From: Gambelia wislizenii
Lineage: Eukaryota > Chordata > Lepidosauria > Squamata > Crotaphytidae
Assembly: GCA_030847615.1 (NCBI GenBank)
Contig: JAUMIR010000003.1
Location: forward strand, 59,443,001 to 59,507,000
Length of the DNA: 64,000 bases
Reading direction: 5' to 3'
Under the pieces are notes generated by a model. It was not told the DNA's origin, made no database searches, and was given only the letters and a program-made list of their open reading frames with translations. Positions 43,798 through 60,904 of the stretch are shown one piece after another. How positions within the stretch are numbered: the stretch's first letter is position 1; each line of letters starts with the position of its first letter. Both the position numbers and the translations under genes were made by a program.

Positions 43798-44699
43798 GTA
43801 AGACTAGTTTATTATCTATAGTTGACTTTTCATTAAAATGTTTCCTTATACTACAACTTCAGTGTTTTGTTTAGCTTACAACAATTTCATATTAGAAGCA
43901 TAATATCAGAGTCTGAGCTTAAGGGAAGGTGCTCATAATTTATTCTCTTGACAGTTTTGTCCATAGCAAAGGAGCAGTATAATAGGCAATTTATTGGAAC
44001 AGATGGTTGTTATTAGAAAATGTTAATGAAATTACTTTTATTGGACTATTGGGAGCCATAGGAAAGCACCTGCTATGTCAGCTCCTTCCTAGTCCTGCAG
44101 TTGTGAAAAAATCCTATACCCCTTTTTATTAGTGATCATAAGAGATGGTTGGTCTGATTGTCTTTTGCTGAGAAATCAGCTACTGCTCAGTCATTGGCAG
44201 ATACTCACAGAATTTTTAATGGCCATCAGGTTCTGTACCTGGTCTGGAATGATTTTTTTCAGTAGATCCATGGCCAAAAGCCCTGTGCCAGTCTTGCCAA
44301 ATGAGCCATCAAAAAGAACAAACAACCAAGGAAATGAAGTCTGCATTAGAAATATTCACTGGAATATAAATAAAAAACACTGACAAGTGTACTCCTAATT
44401 CCTAACAGGTTGTACTAGAACAGTTCTTACCACAAGAAGGAACTAGTTTTCCTTTCAACCCACTGTTCTTTGCCACAATTGATATTTAACTTAAATTAGA
44501 TGCATGGCCAGACACTTTTGTCTGGAAGATTAAATCCATTGTAACTCATTTTAGCATGGCTTTTTGGTGCTGGAGTATTACAAGGTTGTTACTAAAGCAC
44601 CTACCTAATGCTGTGCATTAGGGGGATAGAGATCTTACTTAGGTAGGTTTTATGAACAAAACATTGTACTGCTGTTTCAGCCTCTGTGCTTATTTGCAG

Positions 44700-44925
44700 C
44701 TGTTATGGAAGGAAGCACACAGCTACCCTCTGTTTCATCTTCTTATGGAGATCGACTCCTATATGTTTTCCTGTGTGAACCAAACAGCTGTACGTGAGGA
44801 ACTGGAGGATGAGACACGAAGGCTTTGTGATGTTAGACCATTTCTTCCTGTTCTTCAACTAATTACAAGAAGCTGTGACCCAGGGGAAAAATTGGATTCT
44901 AAAATAGGTGTCCTCATAGGAAAAG
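44700..44925 (+). CDS. PIK3CB: PIK3CB coding exon 2
   Basis: The acceptor TTTGCAG ends at 44699 and the donor GTAAAA is at 44926-44931 (sequence G|GTAAAA). 226 bases, phase 0 in and 1 out. It encodes the rest of the adaptor-binding domain (Leu-Leu-Trp-Lys-Glu... Ile-Asp-Ser-Tyr-Met-Phe) and the conserved linker with Arg-Arg-Leu-Cys-Asp-Val-Arg-Pro-Phe and Cys-Asp-Pro-Gly-Glu-Lys-Leu. Highly similar to human. Confidence 0.97.
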
Positions 44926-45164
44926 GTAAAAATGGTCATTTGTAAGTTTTGGTGTGGGAGAATGGCCTAAAAGTGCATTAATTTGAGGTGAATTGAAACT
45001 TGAGTTGATGTTAAACCAGTACTCACCCAGCGCAGGTCCATTGTGATCAAAAACTAGCTTGTGGTCATCATTTGAGGCCCTTCTTGGTGTTGTCACCAAA
45101 TGAGGTGGGTGACAGAAAGGCATGCACAGATGGATAAGTTGCTGCCATCACTAGGATGCAATCC

Positions 45165-45585
45165 TCACCAATTTGAGGTCAGTTGTCACCAGTATGCTGA
45201 CAACACTCAGCTCTGTTTCTTTGCTAAGGAAGCTATTTATATTCTGAACTGGTATTTGTCATTAGTAATAATGACGGTGATTAAATTCAAGCTTAATCCA
45301 GATAAGAAAGAGGTGTTTTTGGTTTTTTGAAAGGCAGATAAGGGAATAGGGATTCAATGTGCTGGATGGGGTTATGTTCCCCTGAAGACACAGGTTAGCA
45401 GTTTGGGTGTATTCCTGGTTTCATCCCTGAGTCTGGATGGCAAGGTTTCTGTGGTGTCCAAGGGTGCATTTTCAAAAGTGAAGCTAGTGTGCCAGCTGCA
45501 CCCATTCCTGGGAATGTCTGTTCTCGCCACAGTGACATATCTTAGTTACATCCAGTTTGTATTACTATACTGCATTCTACATGAG
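45165..45585 (+). mobile_element. L2 fragment in PIK3CB intron 2
   Basis: Tyr-Ala-Asp-Asn-Thr-Gln (a mutated YADD-type box, near 45190), Leu-Asn-Pro-Asp-Lys and the Val-Ser-Ser-Leu-Gly-Val block of L2 RT, with frameshifts. A SINE follows directly. Confidence 0.75.
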
Positions 45586-45815
45586 TTGTTGTTGTTGTGT
45601 GCTTTCAGGTTATTTCAGACTTATAGTGACCCTAAGGCAAATTTGTCACAGAATTTTCTTGGCAATATTTTTTGTGTGGGGTGGGGAATTGCCATTGCCT
45701 ACCTCTGAGGCTGAGAGAGTGTGATTTGCCCAAGGTCACCCAGTGGGTTTCCACAGCTGAGTCTGGTCTTCAAACCCTGGTCTTCCAGAGGCCAGGCCAG
45801 CACTCTTTCCATCAG
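45586..45815 (-). mobile_element. Sauria SINE in intron 2
   Basis: Minus-strand copy: the (GTT)n end at 45586-45598, tail GTGTGCTTTCAGG, body GGGAATTGCCATTGCC...GCCCAAGGTCACCCAGTGGG, and a diverged tRNA-like head ending near 45815. It is inserted in the L2 copy. Confidence 0.85.
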
Positions 45816-45975
45816 CAAGTGAAAACTTTCTGTTCTTCCAGGCTTATAGGAATTGACTGCAAGGGCTTTTTTACTAGTATGCTGTTTTATTGACTTTCAT
45901 CTTATGTCTTTTTAATGGATTTGTTTAAAAGTTTTAATTTTATGGATATTTTAACTGCATTTTAACCAGAGCTTA
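45816..45975 (+). mobile_element. L2 3' end after the SINE
   Basis: GCAAGTGAAAACTTTCTGTTC...ACTGCAAGGGC matches the L2 3' region at 26640-26800. Confidence 0.55.
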
Positions 45976-46606
45976 GAATGTTAGGTTTAAACATGAATCA
46001 AATACAGTAACATTAACTGTTATAAACTGGGAATTAATACACTACTATAAGCATTAATAACTGGAATCATTGGTTGAGCTGTTATTAACAAACTCATTGT
46101 TTGAAAAGTTAATGTGGGGCCAGACCATGGGATTTACCAACGATGGAGTAGTGGCTGTTATTGTCGACCTTAGGGAAACACAAATAGTAACTTTCTCTTT
46201 CAGAAGGGCTGTTTTAAAGTTGCCTTCCTCCAATCTAGAATTTTTCCCTGCATGGACACAAAGCCCATAATGTGGTAGTCACCTGGGAATGGCTGGAATT
46301 CCAACACATCTGGGAACTGTCAGATTGGAAAATTCTGTTCCAGATCATGAGAACTCATCTTACAACCTCTTCAATTCAGTTGGTCACTCATCTGCTTTCT
46401 TTCCTTTCCTTTCCCAGCATGTACAGTACACTTCACTCACTCTTCAAATGCCTTATTTGTTAAAAGTTAATAAGGAGTGATACATTTCAGTGAGAGGTCA
46501 GTGATCCACCACAAGTCCATCAATAAGTAGATAGCTACAAAGATCAGTTAGTGAATCAGAAGTGTAGAATTGTCAGTCTGACTTTTTTGAGAAGCTCTGA
46601 GCATAT

Positions 46607-46880
46607 CATAGAACCATAGAGTTGGAAGAGACCACAAGGACCATCCAGTCCAACCCCTGCCATGCAGTAATACACAATGAAAGCACTGCTGACAGATGGC
46701 CATCCGGCCTCTGTTTAAACACTTCCAAAGAAGGAGACCCCATCACATTCCTAAGGTAGCTTATTCCACTGTCGAATAGCTCTTACCATCAGGAAGTTCT
46801 TCCTAATGTTTAGGTGGGATCATTTTTTCTGTAGTTTGAATCCATTGCTGCAGGTCCTAGTCCCTGGAGCACTTTTGCTA
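46607..46880 (-). mobile_element. CR1 3' end, minus strand
   Basis: TCATAGAACCATAGAGTTGG...CCAGTCCAACCCC... and GGCCATCCGGCCTCTGTTTAAACACTTCC are the reverse complement of the CR1 3' region also seen at 31990-32132. Confidence 0.9.
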
Positions 46881-46889
46881 GTAGATGCA

Positions 46890-47680
46890 GGAATAAGGAG
46901 GCCAGACACAATAAAGAGACCACACATGTATAGCTGGATTGTAAACAGCCACTTTTATTTAACTATAACCTATTTATCCCCTTTCTGAGAGATCTGCAAT
47001 GGGAGAGCAATCTAGCATAGGAATTATTGGAGCAGAAGATGAACACCAAAAACCCCTCCCCAAATTCCCTTTGGCGAAAACACCTGAACCCCAGGGAGAA
47101 CCTATAAATTGGGCTACTCCCCAGTCAGTTTGCATTAGAAAGGCTGACCCAAAAGTCCCTCCCCCAATTCGCAGGAATTAAAGAAAGGGTTTATCCCTCA
47201 GGCAAGCCCCAAAGGAGGTCACTTTCCCCACCCCTCAGATCGCAGGAGCTAAAGGGGCAGTTCCAGATCCCCCCTTAATCTCCAAAGGGTGGAGATGCCA
47301 AGGTGCACACCAACTATCAAATCTCCCTCTCTTCCTGGAAAATGACTGCCTGTTGAAGACACCACCTGAAATAGGCAGAGGGTGGCTGGGATTAAGTACC
47401 CTCTGGCATCACCCTCCAGTCTCCAAGCAATGGCGCACATGCCAAAGCTACTAAAATGGCCTCCTCCTGTACTATATCAAAAGGGGGTTTCTCCAGTGCA
47501 GGACACAGTGCTGGGAACCCTATTCTGTACAACTGAATCACTGTATCCTTTCCGCCTCCCCACTCAGTCAAGAAGTGAAGTCTGCAAAGATTAGTGGCAG
47601 CGTACAGAGTTTGCATGTAGGATCTAGGGATTCCAAATGTAATAGGTCGCATCAGCAATTTTAGTGATCAAGTATCTAAC
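46890..47680. other. Probable dispersed repeat, unassigned
   Basis: A GC-richer block starting with AATAAAGAGACCACAC...TTGTAAACAGCCACTTTTATTT. I recall similar sequence as a dispersed lizard repeat but cannot name the family, and I see no paired ends. Confidence 0.35.
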
Positions 47681-48160
47681 AAGTCTGCTCTTCTCTGCAC
47701 CTATCTGACATTAACTGTATAATGAAAAGGGATGTGCGGAGGAGGGAGGAGTGTGAGGGGTGGAAGGGTTTAAATCAGAATGGGTAGGGTGGTGATAAAT
47801 CCCAGAGAGAGAGAAAAAGGGAATGGGTTTGAGGAGATCTTTTCAATTAACTATCCAAGTACATAGCACTGTGTGAACAGGTTTACGCAGGGATTCATTG
47901 GAGCTCATCACAAATCATATTGTATAAAACAGTAAATAAAACAGTACATAAACAGTACATATTGTTATTAAACAATAATATAAAATGGAAACTAGTCTAG
48001 AATATAAACAGTAGAGGAGAAATTATTAAAATAGTCACAATGCAGCCCCATCCCATAGAAAGGCTCCAAACACTTCCTTTCCATACAGTCCTGGGGAGGA
48101 CACACCCACCTTTGAGGCCTAAAATGCCAGAAGTTCTGAAAGGCCCTACCTGCTTCAAAG
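47681..48160. other. Intron 2, nothing recognised
   Basis: No repeat or gene recognised in this part of the intron. Confidence 0.4.
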
Positions 48161-48478
48161 GCTTGGGGGCTTGCCGCACTCCAAAGAAAAGCAGCAAAGC
48201 AGTGGGAACATTCTATCTTCCCTGCTGCCTTACCACATGACATTGGTGTTCTTCCAGCATTCCTTCATTCTAGTCCCATTGGGGATCAAGGTAAAGCCAC
48301 GTCTTTTTGCTAATGGGTTTTTCCAGTTAGCAAAATGACATGGTTTTACCTTGGCCCACCATGGGACCAGAACAAAAGAACACTGATGTCATGCAGTAAG
48401 TCAGCAGGGAAGACAGAATGTTTCTGCTGCTTTGCTACTTTTCTTTGGATTGCAGTAAGCCACTTGGTCTCCTGTTAA
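48161..48478. repeat. Foldback (inverted) repeat in intron 2
   Basis: The arms 48161 to about 48318 and about 48325-48478 are inverted copies, sharing AAAGAAAAGCAGCAAAGCAG and GCCAAGGTAAAACCA-type blocks, with a short loop. I estimate about 80% identity. It would form a hairpin of about 150 bp in pre-mRNA. Confidence 0.75.
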
Positions 48479-50391
<1,913 letters not shown>

Positions 50392-50842
50392 TAGGAAACA
50401 TTCCCACACCTACCCCAAATAGTTTTCATGTACAAGTTGCAGAATCCACTGCCTGCACACTTCTTTTCTTCTCCTCTGGTGGCCAACTATGGGCTTGACT
50501 TCTTCATTGGATGGATATGTGGAGTCTTTCAAGTGATGATCCTCTTACTATGTTTTGGGAAACGTACACGCACACATGTGTGTGTGTGAACCCTTGTATG
50601 TTCATACAATCCCTGGATATTCCTACGGTTGTTTTTTTGATCACAGCCCTTGATCACTTGCCACATTTTAAAACTGGAAGTTGACACTATTAGTTAATAG
50701 CTAATTAAATGAATACTTAAAATGTTTGAGAATTTGTTTAAGAACAGTGGATAATTATTAATTTTTTTGGTACTGTTCCTTGCATTCTACATTTTTTTTA
50801 CATTTTGCAACACTGTTGTGATGGCTGTGATATGCTCCAGGT

Positions 50843-51036
50843 CAGGGTTTTTCAACCAGGGTTCCCTGGAACTCTAGGGATCCACAAGAGGTTGCTAGGG
50901 GTTCCGCAAGTTATTGAGACTGAAAAACAGTAAACATTTTTTGAGCTGTAGATACAATAATTTTTAGGCAGGGGTTCCCTGTGACCTGAAAGTTGTTTCA
51001 TGGGTTCCACCAGGGTAAAAAGGTTGAGAAAGGCTC
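50843..51036. mobile_element. hAT-type MITE with perfect target duplication
   Basis: The ends CAGGGTTTTTCAACC and GGTTGAGAAAGGCTC are inverted, flanked by the perfect 8-bp repeat CTCCAGGT (50835-50842 and 51037-51044). Length is 194 bases. A different family from the 13815 group. Confidence 0.88.
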
Positions 51037-51044
51037 CTCCAGGT

Positions 51045-51745
51045 TATTCTGAATTCATTGTATCAAGGGTGAAATACCCTGAAGGCACCAGTTTCCAGAA
51101 GCTATGGAGTGTCTGCCTGGTTAGTAGTGGGGGTTGTCTAGACAGTGAAGAAGCTCATAGGATTTGAGGAGAGTACTTTTTGTCCCAATGGGGTCTCATA
51201 TCATTTTGCCATATTCAGAAGGGGGGGCAAACCTCGAAATGCTCTGTGGGAAAAGCCTTCACGGCTTTCCCCAACTTTTTTTAAATACTGTGATGGAAAT
51301 GCACATTCCTGCTCATTGGGACAACCGATTTGCTTTGCTGCATTTTCCAGACAAGAGAGAAAGTGGAAAACTGATTGGTCAGATGGATGTGCACCGGGGG
51401 GGGGGGCGGGGAGCTTGCTGGCAAGGCAAGTGCCCGTAACTGTAGTGATCATTGCTGAGGTGATGAAACAGCCTTTTTTTGGTCCTGTTTATTTAAGCGG
51501 AAGATCACACTTCCACACCTTGGATTTTAAAAAAAATACTGTTTGGTGGCGGCAACAGATGACAATAAAAATGTAATTCACTCACGCCCACCATCTTGAT
51601 TCACAGGCATGCCCGTTTGAACATCAAATCCATATGGCTTCACGTGCCTGTGATCTTGAAAAAAAAATGTGGAGACAAATGAAAGCTGTTGAAAATTGGC
51701 ATTACTGTGCACCAATTCACATTTTATTACCTCATGTAGACAAGC
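51045..51745. other. Intron 3, nothing recognised
   Basis: No supported gene. A G-run at 51397-51411 interrupts an open frame without domain content. Confidence 0.4.
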
Positions 51746-51893
51746 CTTTGGATGGTGACTCCCAGGGTATACCTGGTTCTGTAGGCTATATTCGTAGGCA
51801 GGCAATGGCAAACCACCTCTGACTATTCCTTTGCTATGAGAACCCTATGAACCCATAGGATTTCCATAAATCAAGAGACAACCTGAAGGCACA
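51746..51893 (+). mobile_element. 5S-Sauria SINE, 5'-truncated
   Basis: It starts in the 3' part of the 5S head (TTTGGATGGTGACTCCCAGG...GTAGGC), then GGCAATGGCAAACCACCTCTG and the tail CATAAATCAAGAGACAACCTGAAGGC. Confidence 0.8.
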
Positions 51894-51920
51894 TACTTTA
51901 AGCCTAAATACTTTGAAAGG

Positions 51921-52090
51921 TCCAAGTCTTGTCTGATCTTGGAAACTAAGCAGGGTCAGATCTGTTTAGTACTTGGTAGGGTGACTGCCAGGGAATACCA
52001 GGTGCTGTCGGTTATATTCAGAGGAGGGCAACCGCAAACCACCTCTGAGTATTCATTGCCTAAGAAAAGCCATAAGTTGACAGATAACTT
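51921..52090 (+). mobile_element. 5S-Sauria SINE
   Basis: The 5S-like head is clear: CTTGTCTGATCTTGG, AACTAAGCAGGGTCAG (A/intermediate box) and AGTACTTGGTAGGGTGACTGCC (C box). The body CGCAAACCACCTCTGAG and tail CATAAGTTGACAG follow. It lies directly downstream of the truncated copy, in the same orientation. Confidence 0.88.
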
Positions 52091-54436
<2,346 letters not shown>

Positions 54437-54938
54437 TAAAACTGACTTCTGACTAAGGCTGATGGAGAAAGGTGGGATATAAATAAGATGGGAGTTGCAG
54501 CCCAAGAATGTCTGGAAGGCCATAGTTGCACACCTCCACCTTGGGTGCTGTCACTTGTTAAAAAACAAATCATATTTTAAATGAAGGCAAAAAAGAAAAA
54601 TGTCTTCTCCCATTATTCTTTCCCCAAGGACATTTATTTGATTTTTTAAAAAATTAACTGGATTCTTAGCAAGGTTAGCATAAACGTGCATACATAACTG
54701 AAAAATGCAGGTGTGAACTATTTCAAATATACTATACCTATCTCCAGGTGTTTAAAAATCTTAGACACCTAGTTGTCTAATCAGGAAAAGACCCTGATTA
54801 AATGCTTTTTTAAAAGCAAAGCAAAATGTAAATTGCTTTAAATTACTTTCCTTTCATCTTAGACATTCCCTGGTTATATATAAGCCTAATTAAAACATGT
54901 TTTAAGGACTTAATGATTAATATTCAACATGCAAATAA

Positions 54939-55202
<264 letters not shown>

Positions 55203-55675
55203 TAGCATCACATGCAGGAGATACAGTTGGTCTCCTGAAAATATATCTTAAACTGACTTCAGTTCAGTTTACTGACTTAAAATTACTTAACTGTAATTAA
55301 AGACTTAACTGACTTAAAATTCAGAATAATACTGTACTTAGAGTCAAGACTATATATATGTCATTCTTAGCAAAAGAGAAAAAAAACTAGTTCAGGATTT
55401 ACAGAGCAATCCTAAGTATGTGTTTGGGGGTTAGAGAAAGTGGGGTAGTGGATGGGCAAATGGCTGTGATGGATCTTTGTATTATGGTTTGCCTAGCTCT
55501 AACCTGGTCAGAATTGATGAGAGGAGTTAACTGTCATCTCCAGGCTGATATGGTTCATTGACCTGATCCTGGTACCTCTTTTGGGAGCAAAGGGGTTTTG
55601 GATCTAGCATATTTAAGGTCACTCCAATATACCTACTGCGTGCCATGTTTGGGAGCCCAAACTTGTACAGTTTGT

Positions 55676-56238
55676 GAAGTCGAAGGTTTGTGAAGTCGAA
55701 GGCTTTCATGACCGGCATCCATAGGTTTTTCGTGGTTTTTTTTTTCTGGGCTGTGAGGCCATGTTCTAGAAGAGTTTATTCCTGATGTTCCGCCTGCATC
55801 TGCATCTGTGGCTGGCATCTTCAGAGAATGGTGGGCTAGGGGTGTTGGGGGGTTATATACTGTGAGTCCCTGTTGGAGAGGATATGTAAATTTATGAATT
55901 TGAATGGCTAGTTTTAGGGTGGGAGGATATGCCAGGAAGATTAGTGTCTGTTTGGCTGATGGTCCATTTTCCAGGAGACAACAGGCCATTAGCCAAATAG
56001 ACACTAATCCTCCTTGCATATCCTCCCACCCTAGGAACTAGCCATTCAAATACACAAATTTACATATCCTCTCCAACAGGGACTCACAGTATATAAACCC
56101 CCACACACAGTATATAAACCCCATCCTACCCCACCATTCTCTGAAGATGCAAGCCACAGATGCAGGTGGAGCGTCAGGAATAAACTCTTCCAGAATACAG
56201 CCTCACAGCCCAGAAAAAAACCCACGAAAAATCTGTAG
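55676..56238. mobile_element. Head-to-head pair of Penelope-like repeats (intron 5)
   Basis: The minus-strand copy (55676 to about 55975) and the plus-strand copy (about 55990-56238) share the sequence of 39731-39870 and extend further (TATATACTGTGAGTCCCTG and GGTGGGAGGATATGC blocks). They face each other across a short centre, so the pair is a palindrome of about 560 bases. The hammerhead-like core is damaged in both. Confidence 0.7.
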
Positions 56239-56464
56239 AGTTTCTTTCGACATTTTAGGGATGTATGCAATGGCTGCACCTCCTGTCTACTGGTGGAACT
56301 CACCTCCACTTGAAGAAGAGTGCTTGCATCCCTTCCAGATGGTCAGTTTGAATGCTCAGCTCATGCTGTTTGAGTAGGACTGCTAAATCAGCATGATTCT
56401 GAAATGCAAACATTTCTCAAGGGGGTCTAAAAAAACTCATCATGCCTTTGCATTTGTGTGACAG

Positions 56465-56551
56465 GTGACACAAAGTGTATGGGATATCAGCCAACCTTTC
56501 AAGGTTCTGCTGGTAAATGGCAACAAACTGAACACAGAAGAAACTGCCAAA
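56465..56551 (+). CDS. PIK3CB: PIK3CB coding exon 6
   Basis: The acceptor TGTGACAG ends at 56464 (the pyrimidine tract is weak) and the donor GTAAGT starts at 56552. 87 bases, phase 0/0, 29 codons: Val-Thr-Gln-Ser-Val-Trp-Asp ... Lys-Leu-Asn-Thr-Glu-Glu-Thr-Ala-Lys. It opens the C2 domain. The first half diverges from human (Ile-Ile-Ser-His-Val-Trp-Glu), the second half is nearly identical. Confidence 0.95.
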
Positions 56552-58844
56552 GTAAGTAGATCTCCAAATAGAAAAGGTGTTTCTGGTGGGCTTCTTAATA
56601 ATTCGTCCATCTCCCTCATGCATGCCCAGGCCACATTTCTTTATTTAAACAAGTCCCTAGCAAAATGAGAATAGTAACTTTGATATTTTCAGAGTCTATT
56701 ATCATGACTATATTTGGGAGTTTTCTGGCGTCTCTAGCTGGAAAAAAAATTTAAAGCCTTCCACTGGTGCTGAACAACGTTCCATCTTCCAGAACTTCTG
56801 CCATGTAAAGTTGATGTACAGATCTTCCACAGATCTGCCTTTAAAAGAAAAAAGCACAAGCAAACCTGAAGCTGGAAGTTAAAGCATTATTACTAATATG
56901 GGGCATCAGTACAAGACTTTAAAGAATATTCTGATGAATTTTAGTTTATAAAAGACTTGGAGTGCAGATCTGGTCCTATTTAAGCATTTTGTTTCATACT
57001 CCATTTACAAAACATGCTTAACAGAAGGAAATGAAAGGTCATTTTCTATAAAACTTGTGAAAGACTGCATTTTAGATCACGGTTTTAACATGGAAGAATT
57101 TATTGCACAATTACACAAAGACCTTACTAGGCACTTTGATGCCAAAATAGAGGAGTGTGCATTTTTGTTTGGCATACAATTAAATGAATTAATTTTCATA
57201 ATGGAAAAGACAAAAAATGGAATTGTTTCATAGTGTTTACTTGCATGATACTAAAATTCATTGACCTTAGACAAATTGGCAAATATCTATTTAAGTGTGT
57301 ATATACTGAAAAGGATTCAAATACTGTACAGTAATTGCTAAGTAGAAGTGGTTGCATGCACTGTATTTAGAATACTATGAAGCTGCCTTTAAGAAATGTG
57401 TATATAGTGTACCTGAAAATTGTTTGAGTGGATGTTAAACAAAGTATCGGTCTGTGTAATCCTCTGGTGTTACTTCCCTAGTGCAAAGTGTCTACTGCCT
57501 GTAGAAACCACATTTTTGTCCTTACACAAGCCTCAGGGCTTTGAGACTACTTGCCCAAGTGGTTCCAAAACCCATTGTGCAAGAGTTTGCACAACTCATT
57601 GTAGTTTAATTATGCTAGGTGTTCCTCCTGCTAGTTGCTCCACTATAACTTGTGCAAGTGTACATGGGACGCACAACTTTTTGTACAGGAGTGGGCAAGT
57701 GCAGCAGGTTGGGGAGCCATGTTTGTGCCCTGGGACTATTCAAGATTACTGAAGAAAAAGCCCCAGAAACCCCAAAGTGGCTAAGTGGCCAAAAACTCAC
57801 TTCTGGTTCTTGGAAGTGGGTATTTACTAACGTTACAACATTACAGAGAGCCCTTGCAGCCTATTTGAAAGGTAAATTGTTGCATCAGGAGGCTTGAAGG
57901 AACAGCAATTCACCCTCTTTTTTGGACAGAAGACAAGTCAGTGTGGGGAGACTAGAGGTGTCAAGAGCCAAGAACGTTCTTGTGCGGGGGGGGGGGACAT
58001 GCAGCCCAAAGGTTGCATTTTACCCACCCCTGGTCTCATAGAATGCAGCCTCTTATTTCCACCAGTGTTTTGTTGGACATAACCCAGTACATTTTTCCTG
58101 ACTGTAAAAAAAAAGGATACCAGTAGACTGCACTATGATTTCAAAAATTAGGGAGGGGGTTGGAGAAAAAAAATAGAGCCTCCTTCAGAGGAGAAGTGAG
58201 ACAGTAATATATGCAACAAGTTTTTGTTTACATTTTCCAAATACCAGTGTTCAGTGATGCATTGCAAGCAACTTCCTTGAGCATAATCCACAAAGATTTG
58301 TTTTAACTAAGTCCTGTTTAAAAGCAGGGAGTGAATTAATTCTGGCTAAATCCCATGTCATGGGTTTCAAAGAAATGGGTTTTTGCAACTGTTTGTTTAT
58401 TTTGTTTGCATTACTGTTTAAGAAGCTGCTTTTCAGAAAACAACAAACAGATCCACCTTAAAAAAATAACATAAACAAAAATAGAGATACAGTTTTTTTT
58501 AATTATTATTATTGAATCTGTCAAAGTAACATTCTATTAGGTTACAGCATACATTAGGTGAGAATTCCTGTCAGGTATACTAGATGCATTCAAAAATAAT
58601 TGCATGTGTATACTCAATTAAAATCCATTTTGAAGCCATTTTCTCATTTATAGCAATTACCTTGAAAGATTCAAAGGACATTCTGAATTATCAGCAGGTC
58701 TGATCTGGAAATATTAAATTGAAAGATGTGTAAAATGCATCTGCTTTCTTACAGTGGAATTAGTTAAGATTCTTATCAGCATCACCTCTTCTAATTTCCA
58801 GACTTTGTACGTAATCCGTGTGTGTGCGTGCACGCGTGCATGCA
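56552..58844. other. Intron 6, nothing recognised
   Basis: No gene or named repeat; a G-run at 57987-57996 and a GT/GC alternating stretch near 58818-58850. Confidence 0.45.
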
Positions 58845-58950
58845 TGCATTTATGTGCTTTCAAGTCTCCTGTCGACTTACGGTGACCCCATGAATTTCAT
58901 AGGTTTTTCGTAGGCAAGGAATACTTAGAGGTGGTTTTGCCAGTTCCTTC
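58845..58950 (-). mobile_element. Sauria-type SINE tail fragment
   Basis: TGTGCTTTCAAGTCTCCTG, CTTACGGTGACCCCATGAATTTC and AGAGGTGGTTTTGCC are the minus-strand Bov-B-type tail, as at 20341-20450. Probably a 5S- or tRNA-headed SINE truncated at its head. Confidence 0.75.
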
Positions 58951-59150
58951 CTATACCTAATCCTAAAAATATTTGCCAATAGTTTTCTTACCAACACACA
59001 CAGATCTTTAACTATTCAATATAGCTAATGTTCCAGCTAATATTCCAGTACATATTTGCATATATGCAATTTGCCCCTACCAATAAATGCAAATCTGTCT
59101 TAACAAGGAAGTATTTCTATGTTAATAATCCTTATTTGTTAGTTTGATGA

Positions 59151-59537
<387 letters not shown>

Positions 59538-60274
59538 TAAAAATCCAGACTTCAAACTGAAAGTCTGATTTGTTAGAAATAAGCTTGTCACTGTCTTTTA
59601 AAAATAAATAAATAAATGTTCGGGTGTGTACTGTTCATCTTTAAACAGTTAATATTTATTTATCTTCAGCTTCTAGCATTTTTATCAGAGATGGGCAAAT
59701 ACATGGGGGCAGGGGCCAATTTTCACTCCCTGCTATCCCCTCTCAGGCTGCACCAATGTATTTGGGTGCACTAGAAGTGACATTGTAACAGTTTTTGTGT
59801 GAAGAACAGATTTTTTAATCCAAAAAAATGCCCCACTGCTTCTAGAAAAACACAGTTTTTGTGCAAAATCATGTTTTTAGCATAAAATTGCTAATTTTGA
59901 ATTTTTAAAAATGTGGGTTTATGGAAAGGAAAGTGTTTGTGTGTGTATGTGACAGAGATCTGTTCTTTGTATAAACGATTTTTGAAACAGCCATATGGTA
60001 TGCGCTTCTGTGAAAATCATACTTTTATAACACATAGCCCAGTAATTTTGTATAAAAATTGGCTATCTGAAAACAGGGTAGTTTTGCCCCACACCCCATA
60101 ATTTTTGTGCAAACATCTAATTTCTATTTCTGTGCAGAATAATTTTCTGAAACACTTCAGAATGTGCTAATTCCTGACAAGAACTGTGTAGAAATGCTCT
60201 TTTCCCCCCCCTCCACAATGGAGAAAAAAACTGCAGAAATTATTCATTCTCACCTTGAAGGCAAAATGCTTTAA

Positions 60275-60460
<186 letters not shown>

Positions 60461-60904
60461 TAATTTGTGCTTCAAAAGTTGCTTGTGCCATCTGTCATGC
60501 AGTACCCTACTGCACAACTTCATGTCATTTCATAAGGGTTGACATCATAATCATTTCTACCATCACCACCACCACCAGCAGCATCCTATTATTTGTATGC
60601 TGTTTTTCCATGTTAAAACCATGGTAAAAAAATACATTAATTAAAAGCCCTACAGCAAAGTCAGAAAATATTACTTAACAGAATAGGTAGCAACATTCTC
60701 ACATGTCACAATTACAGGCTACTCAAAGCATCTCACATGAATATATGCATGCTGAGATGAAACAGTCTACTAACAATTCATATTAACGCCTAACAAAAGA
60801 GAGACCCTGAAAAATAATACAACTAGCAGAAAGGGGAAAAAAAGTTACATTTTACCTAAAGCACAAGTGTCTTCTAGCCACAAAACAAAAATAAGACCTC
60901 ACCA

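Noticed and set aside
51145..51576. 143-codon ORF in intron 3
   Set aside because: It runs through a G homopolymer and has no recognisable domain; likely chance.
51926..52030. 5S rRNA gene
   Set aside because: Many differences from 5S rRNA and a SINE body and tail attached; it is the head of a 5S-derived SINE.
56262..56377. Possible extra PIK3CB exon between exons 5 and 6
   Set aside because: The frame is open but the known protein continues directly from 55127 to 56465, there is no convincing acceptor and the peptide matches nothing in PIK3CB.
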